A stretch of 64,000 nucleotides of DNA, from positions 1 through 64,000 of the forward strand of contig NZ_AP024269.1 in NCBI RefSeq assembly GCF_016629525.1, read 5' to 3'. A model generated the notes under the pieces. It was not told the DNA's origin. It made no database searches and worked only from the letters and a program-made list of their open reading frames with translations. Positions 26,444 to 35,014 of the stretch are shown here, one piece after another. A program made the translations under genes and the position numbers. Each line of letters begins with the position of its first letter. Positions within the stretch are counted from its first letter, which is position 1. The DNA comes from Kaistia sp. 32K (GTDB lineage: Bacteria > Pseudomonadota > Alphaproteobacteria > Rhizobiales > Kaistiaceae).

Positions 26444-26467
26444 CCCTCGCCCGCTTGCGGGAGAGGG
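26444..26467. repeat. CCCTCGCCCGC hairpin, family C copy 3
   Basis: Arms CCCTCGCCCGC and GCGGGAGAGGG with one mismatch and loop TT, ending 11 bases from the stop of the minus-strand dehydrogenase at 26478. Confidence 0.65.
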
Positions 26468-26477
26468 CAAGAGGTTC

Positions 26478-27287
26478 TTACCCCGGGAACAGCGTCAGGC
26501 CGCCGTCGACGCGGAGGACCTGGCCGTTGATGAACTTCGAGCCGTCGCCGGCGAGGAAGGCCACGGCGTCGGCGATCTCGGCCGGCTCGGCGTAGCGGTT
26601 GAACGATTTTCCCGACGAATCCATCTTCACGGGGTCGACGACGCGGGTCGCCTGGAAGCGGGCCGACTTGGTCGGGCCGGGGCTGACCGCGTTGATGCGC
26701 ACGCCTTCTTCCAGAAGCTCCTTGGCGAGGCAGCGCGTGTAGTGCACGACGGCGGCCTTCAGCGTCGAATAGACCACTTCCGGCGAGCAGCCCATATGCG
26801 CCGCCGCCGAGGCGATGTTGATCACCGAGCCGCTGCCGGCCCTAACCATCGGCGGCACGAAGGCCTGGCAGACCAGCATGGTGCCGATCAGATTGTTGTT
26901 GGTGAGGACCTGGATGTCCTCGAACGAGATGTTGAGCGCGTCGTTCGGCTTCGGCTTGTTGCCGGAGGCGCCGATGTCGCCGCCGGCGCAGTTGACCAGC
27001 ACGTTGACGGTGCCGAGCTTCGCCTCGATCTCCTGCTTCATCTTCTGGACGGCGGCCGGGTCGCCGATATTGCCGGTGACGGCGACGGTGCGCACGCCGT
27101 GACTGGCGATCTGCTCCGCTACCTCGCCGAGGTCCTTCGCCTCGCCATACTTGGCCGGGCCGGTCCAGTCGAGGTCGTGGATGGCGACGTCGGCGCCGAG
27201 GCTCGCCAGCTTCTCGGCCATGGTGCGGCCGAGGCCGCGGCCCGAGCCGGTGACGAAGATGACTTTGCCGGAGAGTTCCTTGCTCAT
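26478..27287 (-). CDS. short-chain dehydrogenase/reductase
   Basis: NAD(P)-dependent oxidoreductase of the classical SDR family, 269 residues. Cofactor motif TGSGRGLGRTMAE (about 14), NCAGGD (in place of NNAG), catalytic Ser in INIASAAAHMG, and YSTLK as the YxxxK pair (about 172-176), then AVSPGPTKS. The C-terminal VDGGLTLFPG is typical. An insertion around residues 39-55 is longer than usual. It is the last gene of the 33514-26478 sugar operon and probably oxidises the imported sugar or a product; the exact substrate is unknown. Confidence 0.88.
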   Translation of the reverse strand: MSKELSGKVIFVTGSGRGLGRTMAEKLASLGADVAIHDLDWTGPAKYGEAKDLGEVAEQIASHGVRTVAVTGNIGDPAAVQKMKQEIEAKLGTVNVLVNCAGGDIGASGNKPKPNDALNISFEDIQVLTNNNLIGTMLVCQAFVPPMVRAGSGSVINIASAAAHMGCSPEVVYSTLKAAVVHYTRCLAKELLEEGVRINAVSPGPTKSARFQATRVVDPVKMDSSGKSFNRYAEPAEIADAVAFLAGDGSKFINGQVLRVDGGLTLFPG

Positions 27288-27347
27288 TTGCGAGCTCCTT
27301 GTCTGCCCCCGAAGGGATCTGCGTTGAAAAGCTGAAAGGGGGGCGGC

Positions 27348-28331
27348 CTAGGCCATGACGCCGAGCGCCTTCATGTTGGCGACGCTGCGCCGGATCATGT
27401 CGAGCTCGTAGGCAACGAGCGCGCCGTCGTCGCCGCGTTCCCACGGCGTGCGATAATCGGCGTCGTCGGCAAGGCGGTTGCGGCGGGCGGCCTGGAGGCA
27501 GGCGGCGAGCGAGCGGGCGGAGCGCGGCGGATAGCCGTTCCACCAGTCCTGCGTCAGAAGCCGCACATGCCGGACATCGAGCGCGCCCGGCTCCAGCACG
27601 GCGGTCAACCGCTCATGGTGCTCGCCAAGGATCGCCAGCACCTCTTTGAACGGCACGGCGCCGTCGCCGATCGCGCAGCGGACGAGGCGGTAGCCTTCGT
27701 CGGTGAACTGGACGTTGTAGTCCTTGAGGTGGACATGCCGGACCCAGGGCGCGATGCGGCGGGTGAAGTCGAGCGGCGCCTCGGCGACCGGCAGCGTGTT
27801 GCCGGTGTCGTAGCAGATGCCGACGCCGCCCTCGACCTCCTCGCAGAAGCCGACCAGCTCGTCGGAGGTAAAATCCTGGTGGTTCTCGATCACCAGCGTC
27901 CGCCCCTCGGCACTCGCGCGCGGCGCATATTCGGCGAGCGCCGCGTGCGCGCCGCGCACGTATTCGTGCCATTTGTCGCCGGCAGCGTAGCGGTCGCCGC
28001 AGAGCACCGAGGTGAGGCAGACGCGGATCAGCTTGGCGTCGAGCCGCGCCGCCGAGCGGAAGGCGCTGTCGAGCGGGCCCTGGTTCAGCCCGCTGCTGAT
28101 CACCGGCGTCATGCCGAGCGCGGCGAGCCGGGCCTTCAGCGCCGCCGCCCCGGCATCGTCAAGCCTGGCGATCCACGGCTCGAAGACCTCGAGCGTCTTC
28201 GCGCCCAGTTCCTCGGCGAGTGCGATGAAGCCTTCGAGCCCGCGCCCGTCCGGATTGGCGCGCGGCGTGCCGTGCCCCTGCAGGCCGAGATGATAGGTCA
28301 ATCCATAGGGGTTCAGTCCGACTTGCAGCAT
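27348..28331 (-). CDS. sugar phosphate isomerase/epimerase-like TIM barrel
   Basis: AP-endonuclease-2-type TIM barrel, 327 residues, of the family holding xylose-isomerase-like epimerases, inosose isomerases and 3-keto-sugar enzymes. The start is the ATG at 28331 (MLQVGLNPYGLTYHLG); the frame runs on upstream only as a shadow. Probable metal ligands appear in LEVFEPWI, LVIENHQDFTSDE, GICYDTGN and VRHVHLKDY. It lies between two SDR genes in the sugar operon, suggesting an oxidise-then-isomerise pathway. The substrate is not deducible. Confidence 0.85.
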   Translation of the reverse strand: MLQVGLNPYGLTYHLGLQGHGTPRANPDGRGLEGFIALAEELGAKTLEVFEPWIARLDDAGAAALKARLAALGMTPVISSGLNQGPLDSAFRSAARLDAKLIRVCLTSVLCGDRYAAGDKWHEYVRGAHAALAEYAPRASAEGRTLVIENHQDFTSDELVGFCEEVEGGVGICYDTGNTLPVAEAPLDFTRRIAPWVRHVHLKDYNVQFTDEGYRLVRCAIGDGAVPFKEVLAILGEHHERLTAVLEPGALDVRHVRLLTQDWWNGYPPRSARSLAACLQAARRNRLADDADYRTPWERGDDGALVAYELDMIRRSVANMKALGVMA

Positions 28332-28369
28332 GGGTGGTTCCGTTTCGGCGAAGGGATTTGCGCGGCGCT

Positions 28370-29134
28370 CTAGATCAGGCCGCCGTCGACGATGATGGAT
28401 TGCTTGGTGATCATGCGGCTGTCGTCGGCGCCGAGGAAGAGCGCCGTGCGGGCGATCTCGTCGCCCTGCAGCACCTTGCGGATGCACTGCAGGCGGACGA
28501 GCGCGTCAACGCTTTCCGGCGTCTTGTACCAGAGCGCATGCTGCTTCTCGGTCATCACCGCGCCCGGCTCGATCGCGTTGACGCGGATGTTGTCGGCACC
28601 GAAGGCGCGCGCCAGGCTCCGCGTCAGGCCGAGGATCGCCGCCTTGGCGGCGGTGTAGGCCGGCATGTTGGGCGCGCCGCCGCGCCAGGCGATCGACGAG
28701 AAGTTGATGATCGAGCCATAGCCGAGCTGCCGCATCTGCGGCCGCACCGCCTGGGCGGTGAAGAATTGCGGCCGCAGATTGATCGACTGCGACCAGTCCC
28801 AGTAGTCGGGCGTCACCTCGTCGACCTCGCGGCGATCGTCGTTGGCGGCGTTGTTGACGAGGACGGCGATCGGCCCGACGTCGCGGCCGATCCCGGCGAT
28901 CACCGCCTGGGTCGCCTCGACGTCGGTCAGGTCGCAGCGGCGGAAGACGGGCTTGTGCTGCGAGCCCTTGAGTTCGTCGGCGAGCGCCTCGCCGGCCTCC
29001 TCCTGGATGTCGACGAAGACGACCTTCGCGTCGCTGCCGGCATAGGCGCGGACGATGTCGGCGCCGATGCCGGAGGCGCCGCCGGTCACAAGGACGACGC
29101 GCCCGGAGAGGCTCGGATATTTGGCAAAGTTCAT
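28370..29134 (-). CDS. short-chain dehydrogenase/reductase (sugar 1-dehydrogenase-like)
   Basis: Classical SDR, 254 residues: cofactor motif TGGASGIGADIV (about 17), DLTD, NNAANDD, catalytic Ser in INFSSIAWRGG, and YTAAKAAILGLTRSLAR (YxxxK), then NAIEPGAVMT and a C-terminal IIVDGGLI. The start MNFAKYPSLSG resembles the aldose 1-dehydrogenase group of rhizobia, so oxidation of the imported sugar's anomeric carbon is plausible but unproven. Encoded after the ATPase of the 33514-26478 operon. Confidence 0.88.
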   Translation of the reverse strand: MNFAKYPSLSGRVVLVTGGASGIGADIVRAYAGSDAKVVFVDIQEEAGEALADELKGSQHKPVFRRCDLTDVEATQAVIAGIGRDVGPIAVLVNNAANDDRREVDEVTPDYWDWSQSINLRPQFFTAQAVRPQMRQLGYGSIINFSSIAWRGGAPNMPAYTAAKAAILGLTRSLARAFGADNIRVNAIEPGAVMTEKQHALWYKTPESVDALVRLQCIRKVLQGDEIARTALFLGADDSRMITKQSIIVDGGLI

Positions 29135-29185
29135 GGCATGCGGCCTGTCGGGTCTGGGTCTTGAAGGGAAGGATCAGCCGATCGG

Positions 29186-30295
29186 TCAGATCAGGTTGCG
29201 GGTGGTGGGATCGAACAGGCAGGCATGCGACATGTCGATGCCGAGCGTGATCGTCTCGCCCATGCGCGGCGCCTCGTCGGGATCGAAGCGGCCGGTGACC
29301 TCGAGATCGCCGACCCGCATCAGCCCGATCGTCTCGGCGCCGGTCGGCTCGACCATCTCGACCGGGGCGTCGAGGCTGGCGATGCTCTTCTTGGCCGCCT
29401 TGAGCTCCGGCGAGAAGCGGAAGATATGCTCGGGCCGGACGCCGAGGATGACCTCGCGACCCGGCGCGCCCGGCGAAATGCCGTCCTGCAGCGCCAGGAT
29501 CGCCGTGCCGCCCGTCGCCTTGAAGGAAACCGCCGGGCGGCCCGCCTCGTCGGTCGTCAGCGTCGCGGGAATGAAGTTCATCGCCGGCGAGCCCATGAAG
29601 CCGGCGACGAACATGTTGGCCGGCCGGTCATAGACCGTCTGCGGCTCGTCGAACTGCTGCACCTGGCCCTGGTGCATGACGGCGATGCGCGAGGCGAGCG
29701 TCATCGCCTCGACCTGGTCGTGCGTGACATAGACCGTCGTCTTGCCGACGCGGTGATGCAGCTTCTTGATCTCGGTGCGCATGTCGACGCGCAGCTTGGC
29801 GTCGAGGTTGGAGAGCGGCTCGTCGAACAGGAACAGTTTAGGATCGCGCACCAGGGCGCGGCCCATGGCGACGCGCTGGCGCTGGCCGCCGGAGAGCTGG
29901 CCGGGCTTACGGCCGAGCAGCGGCTCGATCTGCAGCAGGGCTGCGACGCGCTTCACCGCCTCCTCGCGCTGCGGCTTCGGCACGCCGCGGCTCTCCATGC
30001 CGAAGGTGATGTTCTCGCGCACCGTCATGGTCGGATAGAGCGCGTAGGACTGGAACACCATGGCGATGTCGCGGTCCTTCGGCGCCACCGAATTGACCAG
30101 CCGGTCGCCGATGCGGATCTCGCCTTCGGTGACGCTCTCGAGGCCGGCGATCATGGCGAGCAGCGTCGACTTTCCGCAGCCCGACGGCCCGACAAGCGCG
30201 ATGAACTCGCCGGTCCGCGCCTCGATGTTGATGCCCTTCAGCACTTCGACGGCGCCGAAGCTCTTGCGCAGGTTGCGGATGGTCAGCGAAGACAT
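29186..30295 (-). CDS. sugar ABC transporter ATP-binding protein (MalK/UgpC type)
   Basis: CUT1 ATPase, 369 residues. Walker A GPSGCGKST (about 37), Q-loop FQSYALYPTMTV, signature LSGGQRQRVAMGRA, Walker B FLFDEPLSNLDA, H-loop YVTHDQVEAMTLASR, then the regulatory domain (LGVRPEHIF). It is about 60% like the other MalK-type protein at 11281-12354 by eye and could also energise the ATPase-less mannoside importer at 39456-42609, which is only 9 kb away. Confidence 0.93.
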   Translation of the reverse strand: MSSLTIRNLRKSFGAVEVLKGINIEARTGEFIALVGPSGCGKSTLLAMIAGLESVTEGEIRIGDRLVNSVAPKDRDIAMVFQSYALYPTMTVRENITFGMESRGVPKPQREEAVKRVAALLQIEPLLGRKPGQLSGGQRQRVAMGRALVRDPKLFLFDEPLSNLDAKLRVDMRTEIKKLHHRVGKTTVYVTHDQVEAMTLASRIAVMHQGQVQQFDEPQTVYDRPANMFVAGFMGSPAMNFIPATLTTDEAGRPAVSFKATGGTAILALQDGISPGAPGREVILGVRPEHIFRFSPELKAAKKSIASLDAPVEMVEPTGAETIGLMRVGDLEVTGRFDPDEAPRMGETITLGIDMSHACLFDPTTRNLI

Positions 30296-30338
30296 GCAAG
30301 CCTCATCATTGGGTCGCGTTCGTCACGAGAGGGCGCCG

Positions 30339-31241
30339 TCACTTGATGGCACCTTGGGTGAGGCCCCGCACGAAATACTTGCCGCCGAGGAAGTAGACGA
30401 GCAGGGGCGGCATGGCGCCGATCAGCACGGCCGCGCTCATCACGTCATAGGCGCGGACGTTGGTGCCGCTCGCCGTCAGCGCGACGAGGGCGGCGGTGAT
30501 CGGTTGTTCGCGCCCGGAGGTGAACACGACGCCGAACAAATATTCGTTCCAGATGCCGGTGAACTGCCAGATCACGGTGACGATCAGGATCGGCGGCGAC
30601 AGCGGCAGGATGATCCGGCGGAAGATGCGCCAGAAGCCAGCCCCGTCGATGCGCGCCGCCTTGATCAGGTCGTCCGGGATCGAGACGTAGTAGTTGCGGC
30701 AGAACAGCGTGGTGAACGAGATGCCCTGGACGACGTGGACGAGGATCAGCCCGTAGGTCGAGTTGGTCAGGCCGAGCTTGCCGAGGATGAAGGCCCAGGG
30801 CATCAGCGCGATCTGCCCCGGCATGAACACGCCGAGCAACATCAGCGTGAACAGCACTTCCGAGCCCTTGAAGCGCCATTTCGACAGCACGTAGCCGTTC
30901 AGCGCGCCGAGCAGCGTCGAGAGGAGGGTGGCCGGCACCGTCATCCAGAGCGAGTTCAGGAAGTTGCGCTTCATGCCCTCGCAGGTGCCGCCGATGCAGT
31001 AGGTGCTCCAGGCTTCCGACCAGGCATGCAGGGCGAAGCTGCGCGGGAAGGCGATCAGGCCGTTCTGCGCGATCTCCGGCTGCTCGCGGAACGAGTTGAA
31101 CACCACCACCAGCAGCGGCACGAGATAGACGATCGCGAACAGCGACAGCAGGCCGTAGATCACCACCCGGCTGAGGAAATGGCGACGGAAGGCGGCCGAG
31201 GCCTCCCGGTCGTAGACGCGCGAGAGGGCGGCGTCAGTCAT
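30339..31241 (-). CDS. carbohydrate ABC transporter permease (MalG/GtsC type)
   Basis: Inner-membrane permease, 300 residues. EAA-loop region LIKAARIDGAGFWRIFRRII near residue 190; C-terminus YFVRGLTQGAIK. Start and stop overlap the upstream permease by eight bases (31234-31241). The periplasmic loop ending SEAWSTYCIGGTCEGMKRNF, with two Cys, is typical of the glucose-type GtsC group, consistent with the GtsA-like binding protein. Confidence 0.91.
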   Translation of the reverse strand: MTDAALSRVYDREASAAFRRHFLSRVVIYGLLSLFAIVYLVPLLVVVFNSFREQPEIAQNGLIAFPRSFALHAWSEAWSTYCIGGTCEGMKRNFLNSLWMTVPATLLSTLLGALNGYVLSKWRFKGSEVLFTLMLLGVFMPGQIALMPWAFILGKLGLTNSTYGLILVHVVQGISFTTLFCRNYYVSIPDDLIKAARIDGAGFWRIFRRIILPLSPPILIVTVIWQFTGIWNEYLFGVVFTSGREQPITAALVALTASGTNVRAYDVMSAAVLIGAMPPLLVYFLGGKYFVRGLTQGAIK

Positions 31242-32181
31242 GTCGGCTCTCCCTGCGATGGCGCCAGACGACGAAGAAGGAATAGGGCACCAGGACGACG
31301 GCGAGGGCCGCCAGCATCATGATCGCGGCTGCGGCGCCTTCGCCGATCTGGCCGCGCTGGAACATCAGGTCATAGACATAGATGGCCGGGAAGGTGGTCG
31401 AGATGCCCGGGCCGCCGCGCGTCAGCGCCGCGACGAGATCGAAGGTCTTGATGGCGAACTGGATCTGCACCACGGCGACCGCGAGGAAGATCGGCGCGAT
31501 CACGGGCAGGATCACCCGCCGATAGGTGCGGAAGGCCGAGGCGCCGTCGATCTGCGCCGCCTTGACGAGATCGGGGTCGACCGAGCGGAGGCCTGCGAGG
31601 AACAGCGCCATGGCGAAGCCGGAACTCTGCCAGATGCCGGTGATGATGATCGCGTAGATCGCCGTGTTGCGGTCGGCGGCCAGGGCGAAGTTGAAATCGG
31701 TCCAGCCGAGGCTGCGGACCAGCATCTGGATGCCGTCGACCGGATTGTACAGCCAGCTCCAGACCGTGCCGGTGACGATGAAGGAGACGGCGAGCGGATA
31801 GAGGAAGATCGTCCGCCAGATCGCCTCGCCCCGCACCCTCTGGTCGATCAGGATGGCGAGCAGCAGGCCAATCGCCATGGCGCCGGCGATGTACAGGGCG
31901 GAGAACAGGAACAGGTTGCTGTAGGCGATGTTCCAGCGCCGATTGCTCCAGAGCGACACGTAATTGTCGAGCCCGACAAAGCCGTAGCTGGGTAGCAACG
32001 AGGAATTCGACAGCGAGATGTAGAGCGTCCAGATCGTGAAGACGAAGACGTAGATGAACGACGCCGCCAGCGATGGCGCGAGAATGAGGATGGGCGAGAT
32101 CCGGGTCAGGCGTTCCCGCCATGTGGGGCCGGAAGCTTCCGGCCCGGAAACCCGGCCGGCTTCAGCATCGATAGTCGACAT
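31234..32181 (-). CDS. carbohydrate ABC transporter permease (MalF/GtsB type)
   Basis: Inner-membrane permease, 315 residues from the ATG at 32181 (MSTIDAEAGR); in-frame upstream starts at 32196 and 32271 would add a non-membrane extension. EAA loop LVKAAQIDGASAFRTYRRVI near residue 215, and the NPVDGIQMLVRSLGWTDFNF segment characteristic of the GtsB-like group. It forms the channel with the 30339-31241 protein. Confidence 0.9.
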   Translation of the reverse strand: MSTIDAEAGRVSGPEASGPTWRERLTRISPILILAPSLAASFIYVFVFTIWTLYISLSNSSLLPSYGFVGLDNYVSLWSNRRWNIAYSNLFLFSALYIAGAMAIGLLLAILIDQRVRGEAIWRTIFLYPLAVSFIVTGTVWSWLYNPVDGIQMLVRSLGWTDFNFALAADRNTAIYAIIITGIWQSSGFAMALFLAGLRSVDPDLVKAAQIDGASAFRTYRRVILPVIAPIFLAVAVVQIQFAIKTFDLVAALTRGGPGISTTFPAIYVYDLMFQRGQIGEGAAAAIMMLAALAVVLVPYSFFVVWRHRRESRHD

Positions 32182-32208
32182 GGCTGGCCCTTGCATGAAA
32201 ACGAAGGA

Positions 32209-32237
32209 TCGGGCGCGGCGCGGAGCACCGCGCCCGA
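32209..32237 (-). other. hairpin between binding-protein and permease genes
   Basis: TCGGGCGCGG (32209-32218), nine-base loop, CCGCGCCCGA (32228-32237): perfect 10-bp arms in the 67-base gap after the binding-protein stop, with no T run. It parallels the hairpins at 14283-14341 and 41270-41296. Confidence 0.7.
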
Positions 32238-32248
32238 CGAAGGGTTCG

Positions 32249-33514
32249 TTACATCTGGGCCTCGACGGCATCCGCGATCGCGGTCGCCGCCTGTTCCGGC
32301 GTCATCGCGGGCGTGTTCACGAACTCGGTGACCTGGTCCATGATCGCGCCGCGGAACTTCTGCGGGATGGTCATGTTGTGGGCCATCGAGCGGACCAGCG
32401 TGTTGCCGTCGATCGAGGCCTGCAGGTCCTTCTGCGACAGCTGCTGGCAGGGGTTGAAGCCGTGCGACAGGTCGACGTCGAGCCGGGCCGGGATCGAGCC
32501 CTTGGCCTGGTTGAACACCGTCTGGAACTCCGGCGACAGGATCGTCTTGGCGAGCAGCTGCTGGCCTTCGATGAAGTCCGGATCCTTCTGCTTGAAGAAC
32601 ACGACGGAGTCGGAGTTCAGGATGAAGCCGGGCTTGCCCCAATCGGTCGGCGCCTGGGTGCAGTTGTAGTCGACGCCTTCCTTGAAACCGGCCGCCGTCA
32701 GGAGGCCGATGGTCCAGTCGCCCATGATGTGGAAGGCGGCATCGCCGCGGCCGACCAGTGCCGACATCGAATCCCAGTCACGGCCGACCATGCCGGGATC
32801 CATGTATTTCGACGTCATCAGACGAAGCTGGGTCAGGGCCTTGACCATGCCGTCGCTGCGCAGCGCGTCGACGTCGCCCTCGACGAAGGCCTTGCGGTAG
32901 AGGTCGATGTCCTGGCCGTAGAGCACGACTTCGAGGACGGTCGAATCCGTCCAGTCGGCGGTCGAATGCGAGATGCAGATCTTGCCGGAGGCGACGACCT
33001 TCTCGCAGGCGGCGTTGAACTCCGCCCAGGTCTTCGGGATGCCCTCGACGCCGGCTGCCTTGAGCACCTTCGGCGACGACCACAGCCAGTTGATGCGGTG
33101 GATGTTCATCGGCGCAGCGACCCAGTTGCCGGTCGGCTTCATCACCGGCAGCAACTCGGGCGCGACGACCTTTTCCCAGCCCTCGGCGGCGGCGAGCTCG
33201 TCGAGATTGGCGGTCATGCCCGTCGCGTTCCACTCGGCGATCTCGGGGCCCTTGAGCTGGACGGCCGGCGGCGCGTTGCCGGCGATCACGTCGGCGCGCA
33301 GCTTGGCCAGCGTGTTCGACGTGTGGCCGGCGATCGAGGTCTGTTCCCACTTGCCGCCGGCGGCGGTGTACATTTCGCCGAGCTTGGCGATCGCCGCGGC
33401 ATCGGAGCCTGTGGCCCACTGGTGCAGCAGGTTGGTCTTCGGTTCGGCCAACGCCGTCCCGCTCAGGAGAGCAAAGGTCAAAAGACCAGCGCTCGCCTTC
33501 CAAGTGAAGGTCAT
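32249..33514 (-). CDS. glucose/mannose-type (GtsA-like) solute-binding protein
   Basis: Periplasmic sugar receptor, 421 residues, signal peptide cleaved about ALA/EP (residue 23). The mature protein starts LLHQWATGSDAAAIAKLGEM and has GNAPPAVQLKGPEIAEW, WVAAPMNIHRINWLW and the later DAAFHIMGDWTIG, closely paralleling Pseudomonas GtsA and Thermus glucose/galactose receptors. A Cys pair sits near CEKVVASGKICISH. It heads the operon that continues with permeases, ATPase, SDR, isomerase and SDR. Glucose, mannose or a related hexose is the best guess for the ligand. A sigma-70 promoter lies about 105 bases upstream. Confidence 0.91.
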   Translation of the reverse strand: MTFTWKASAGLLTFALLSGTALAEPKTNLLHQWATGSDAAAIAKLGEMYTAAGGKWEQTSIAGHTSNTLAKLRADVIAGNAPPAVQLKGPEIAEWNATGMTANLDELAAAEGWEKVVAPELLPVMKPTGNWVAAPMNIHRINWLWSSPKVLKAAGVEGIPKTWAEFNAACEKVVASGKICISHSTADWTDSTVLEVVLYGQDIDLYRKAFVEGDVDALRSDGMVKALTQLRLMTSKYMDPGMVGRDWDSMSALVGRGDAAFHIMGDWTIGLLTAAGFKEGVDYNCTQAPTDWGKPGFILNSDSVVFFKQKDPDFIEGQQLLAKTILSPEFQTVFNQAKGSIPARLDVDLSHGFNPCQQLSQKDLQASIDGNTLVRSMAHNMTIPQKFRGAIMDQVTEFVNTPAMTPEQAATAIADAVEAQM

Positions 33515-33618
33515 GGTTTCTCTCCCTGGATGTGCCGCCTGATACTTGCGACCGTTTTGCGCGGCGACTTGTTATTTTGGTGTTCGGTGCGTCTCCCCTG
33601 TATTTTGACGCCTCTTTT

Positions 33619-33647
33619 TTTCTAGGACGAACATATTTACCTGTCAA
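33619..33647 (-). promoter_or_regulatory. sigma-70-type promoter for the GtsA-like operon
   Basis: On the minus strand, consensus -35 TTGACA (33642-33647), exactly 17 bases, then -10 TAGAAA (33619-33624; four of six consensus). The region is markedly AT-richer than its surroundings. It points to the binding-protein gene at 33514. Confidence 0.6.
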
Positions 33648-33840
33648 CGCAGCTACGGTATCGGCAGTATTCGCGCTGCACTGCCAAAATGACTGCTTGC
33701 GCGGTGCGAAAGCGGGCGAGATTTCGAGGATTAAGATCTTGTCGCTGCAACAGGATTGGCCGATGCTGCAACGCCCGCCCGAGACGTCGCCGCCGGGGCG
33801 GGCGGCCATCGACGGCTTGCATTAAAAGAAGGCATGGGAT

Positions 33841-33859
33841 CGAACGACCGGTTCGTTCG
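33841..33859. promoter_or_regulatory. inverted repeat upstream of the ROK gene (candidate operator)
   Basis: CGAACGA (33841-33847), five bases, TCGTTCG (33853-33859), lying 36 bases before the ROK start and within the divergent promoter region. It is a plausible binding site for the neighbouring ROK repressor. The rest of 33515-33895 shows no gene. Confidence 0.35.
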
Positions 33860-33895
33860 GCCATCGGCCGGATGCCCGAGCGGGAAAGAGAAACG

Positions 33896-35014
33896 ATGAC
33901 GACAGATCGCACGACGCGAAGGCCGCTACGCCCGGTTGCCGACGCTCCCGCCGAGCGGACCGCCTACCAGCCGTCGGGCCAGAATCTCGTCCATGCCGCC
34001 GATCACAATCTGCGCGTCACGCTGGAGGCGCTGCGGCGTACCGGGCCGATGAGCCGGCTGGAGCTGGCCCAGGTCACCGGCCTGACCGTGCCCGGCATCA
34101 CCAACATCGTCCGCCGTCTCGCCGCCGACGGGCTGGTGGCGGAGGAGGCGGGCCCGAGCGGCTCGCGCGCCAACCGATTCGCCATCATTCCGGACGGCGC
34201 GGTGGCGCTCGGCGTCGACATTGACGGCGCGCAGGCGAGCCTCGTCGCCATCGATCTGCTTGGCCGCATCGTGCTGCGCGACGCGGCCGAGGTCGCCGTC
34301 GACGATCCGGCGCCCGCGATCGTCCGGCTGGTCTCGGAGGCGCTGGCGCGCCTCGCCGCGCGATCGGCGGGCCGGGTCCTCGGCGTCGGCCTGACGGCGG
34401 CGGCGGACTGCGTCGACGGCGTGCGCGCGGCGCTGGCGCCGCTGACGGTGATCGCAGAGCCCGACACGATCGCCGCGGCGCTCGGCGAACGACAGTTCGG
34501 CACCGTGGCCGCCGACGACAGCTTCGTCTACGTCCTGCTCGGCCCGTCCACCCGGGCCGGCATGGTCATCGGCGGCGTCGTGTTCAACGGGGCGGAGCAC
34601 AAGGCCGGCCGGGTCGGCACGATGCGGACCGGCGAGGACGGCAGGCTGCTGGACGAGGCGCTGTCGACGGCGCCGCTGGCCGGCTTCGATATCGGCGATC
34701 TGGAGGTGGCGCGCTGGATCGAGGATGCCAGCGCCCATCTGATGGATTCGATCATCGCCTTCTCCGCCTTCCTCGCGCCGCGCGTCATCTTCGTCGGCGG
34801 GCGGCTGCCGACGACGCTGCTCGACGCGCTGGTTCTGCGGCTCGGGCAGCGGCGGCAGGAACGCATGACCGAGCCGACCCATCCCTACTGGCTGCCGGAG
34901 CTGGCGCGCGGCACGCTGGCCGAGGACGCGGTGCTGGTCGGCACCGCCGCGCTGCCGTTCCTGGAGTTCCTGCTGCCCGATCCCCGCCGGCCATTCCGGC
35001 CGCGGGCGCTATAG
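33896..35014 (+). CDS. ROK-family transcriptional regulator (degenerate sugar-kinase domain)
   Basis: Repressor-type ROK protein, 372 residues from the ATG at 33896 (the frame is open upstream but basic and non-conserved). N-terminal winged helix about 30-90 (GPMSRLELAQVTGLTVPGIT, NIVRRLAADGLVAEE). The ROK domain begins ALGVDIDGAQASLVAIDLLG, but where active sugar kinases have DNDA this protein reads EPDTIAAALGERQFG, and no Cys-rich zinc motif is visible. It cannot be a kinase and probably only senses a sugar. It is divergent from the GtsA-like importer, which it likely controls, and its stop overlaps that of the convergent ROK gene. Confidence 0.88.
   Translation: MTTDRTTRRPLRPVADAPAERTAYQPSGQNLVHAADHNLRVTLEALRRTGPMSRLELAQVTGLTVPGITNIVRRLAADGLVAEEAGPSGSRANRFAIIPDGAVALGVDIDGAQASLVAIDLLGRIVLRDAAEVAVDDPAPAIVRLVSEALARLAARSAGRVLGVGLTAAADCVDGVRAALAPLTVIAEPDTIAAALGERQFGTVAADDSFVYVLLGPSTRAGMVIGGVVFNGAEHKAGRVGTMRTGEDGRLLDEALSTAPLAGFDIGDLEVARWIEDASAHLMDSIIAFSAFLAPRVIFVGGRLPTTLLDALVLRLGQRRQERMTEPTHPYWLPELARGTLAEDAVLVGTAALPFLEFLLPDPRRPFRPRAL

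Noticed and set aside
23579..26470. Long minus-strand open frame (963 codons) opposite tamB
   Set aside because: It mirrors the tamB codon structure, is rich in Arg/Asp/Ala without any domain, and lies antisense to a well-supported gene. Many such frames occur here because stops are rare in GC-rich DNA.
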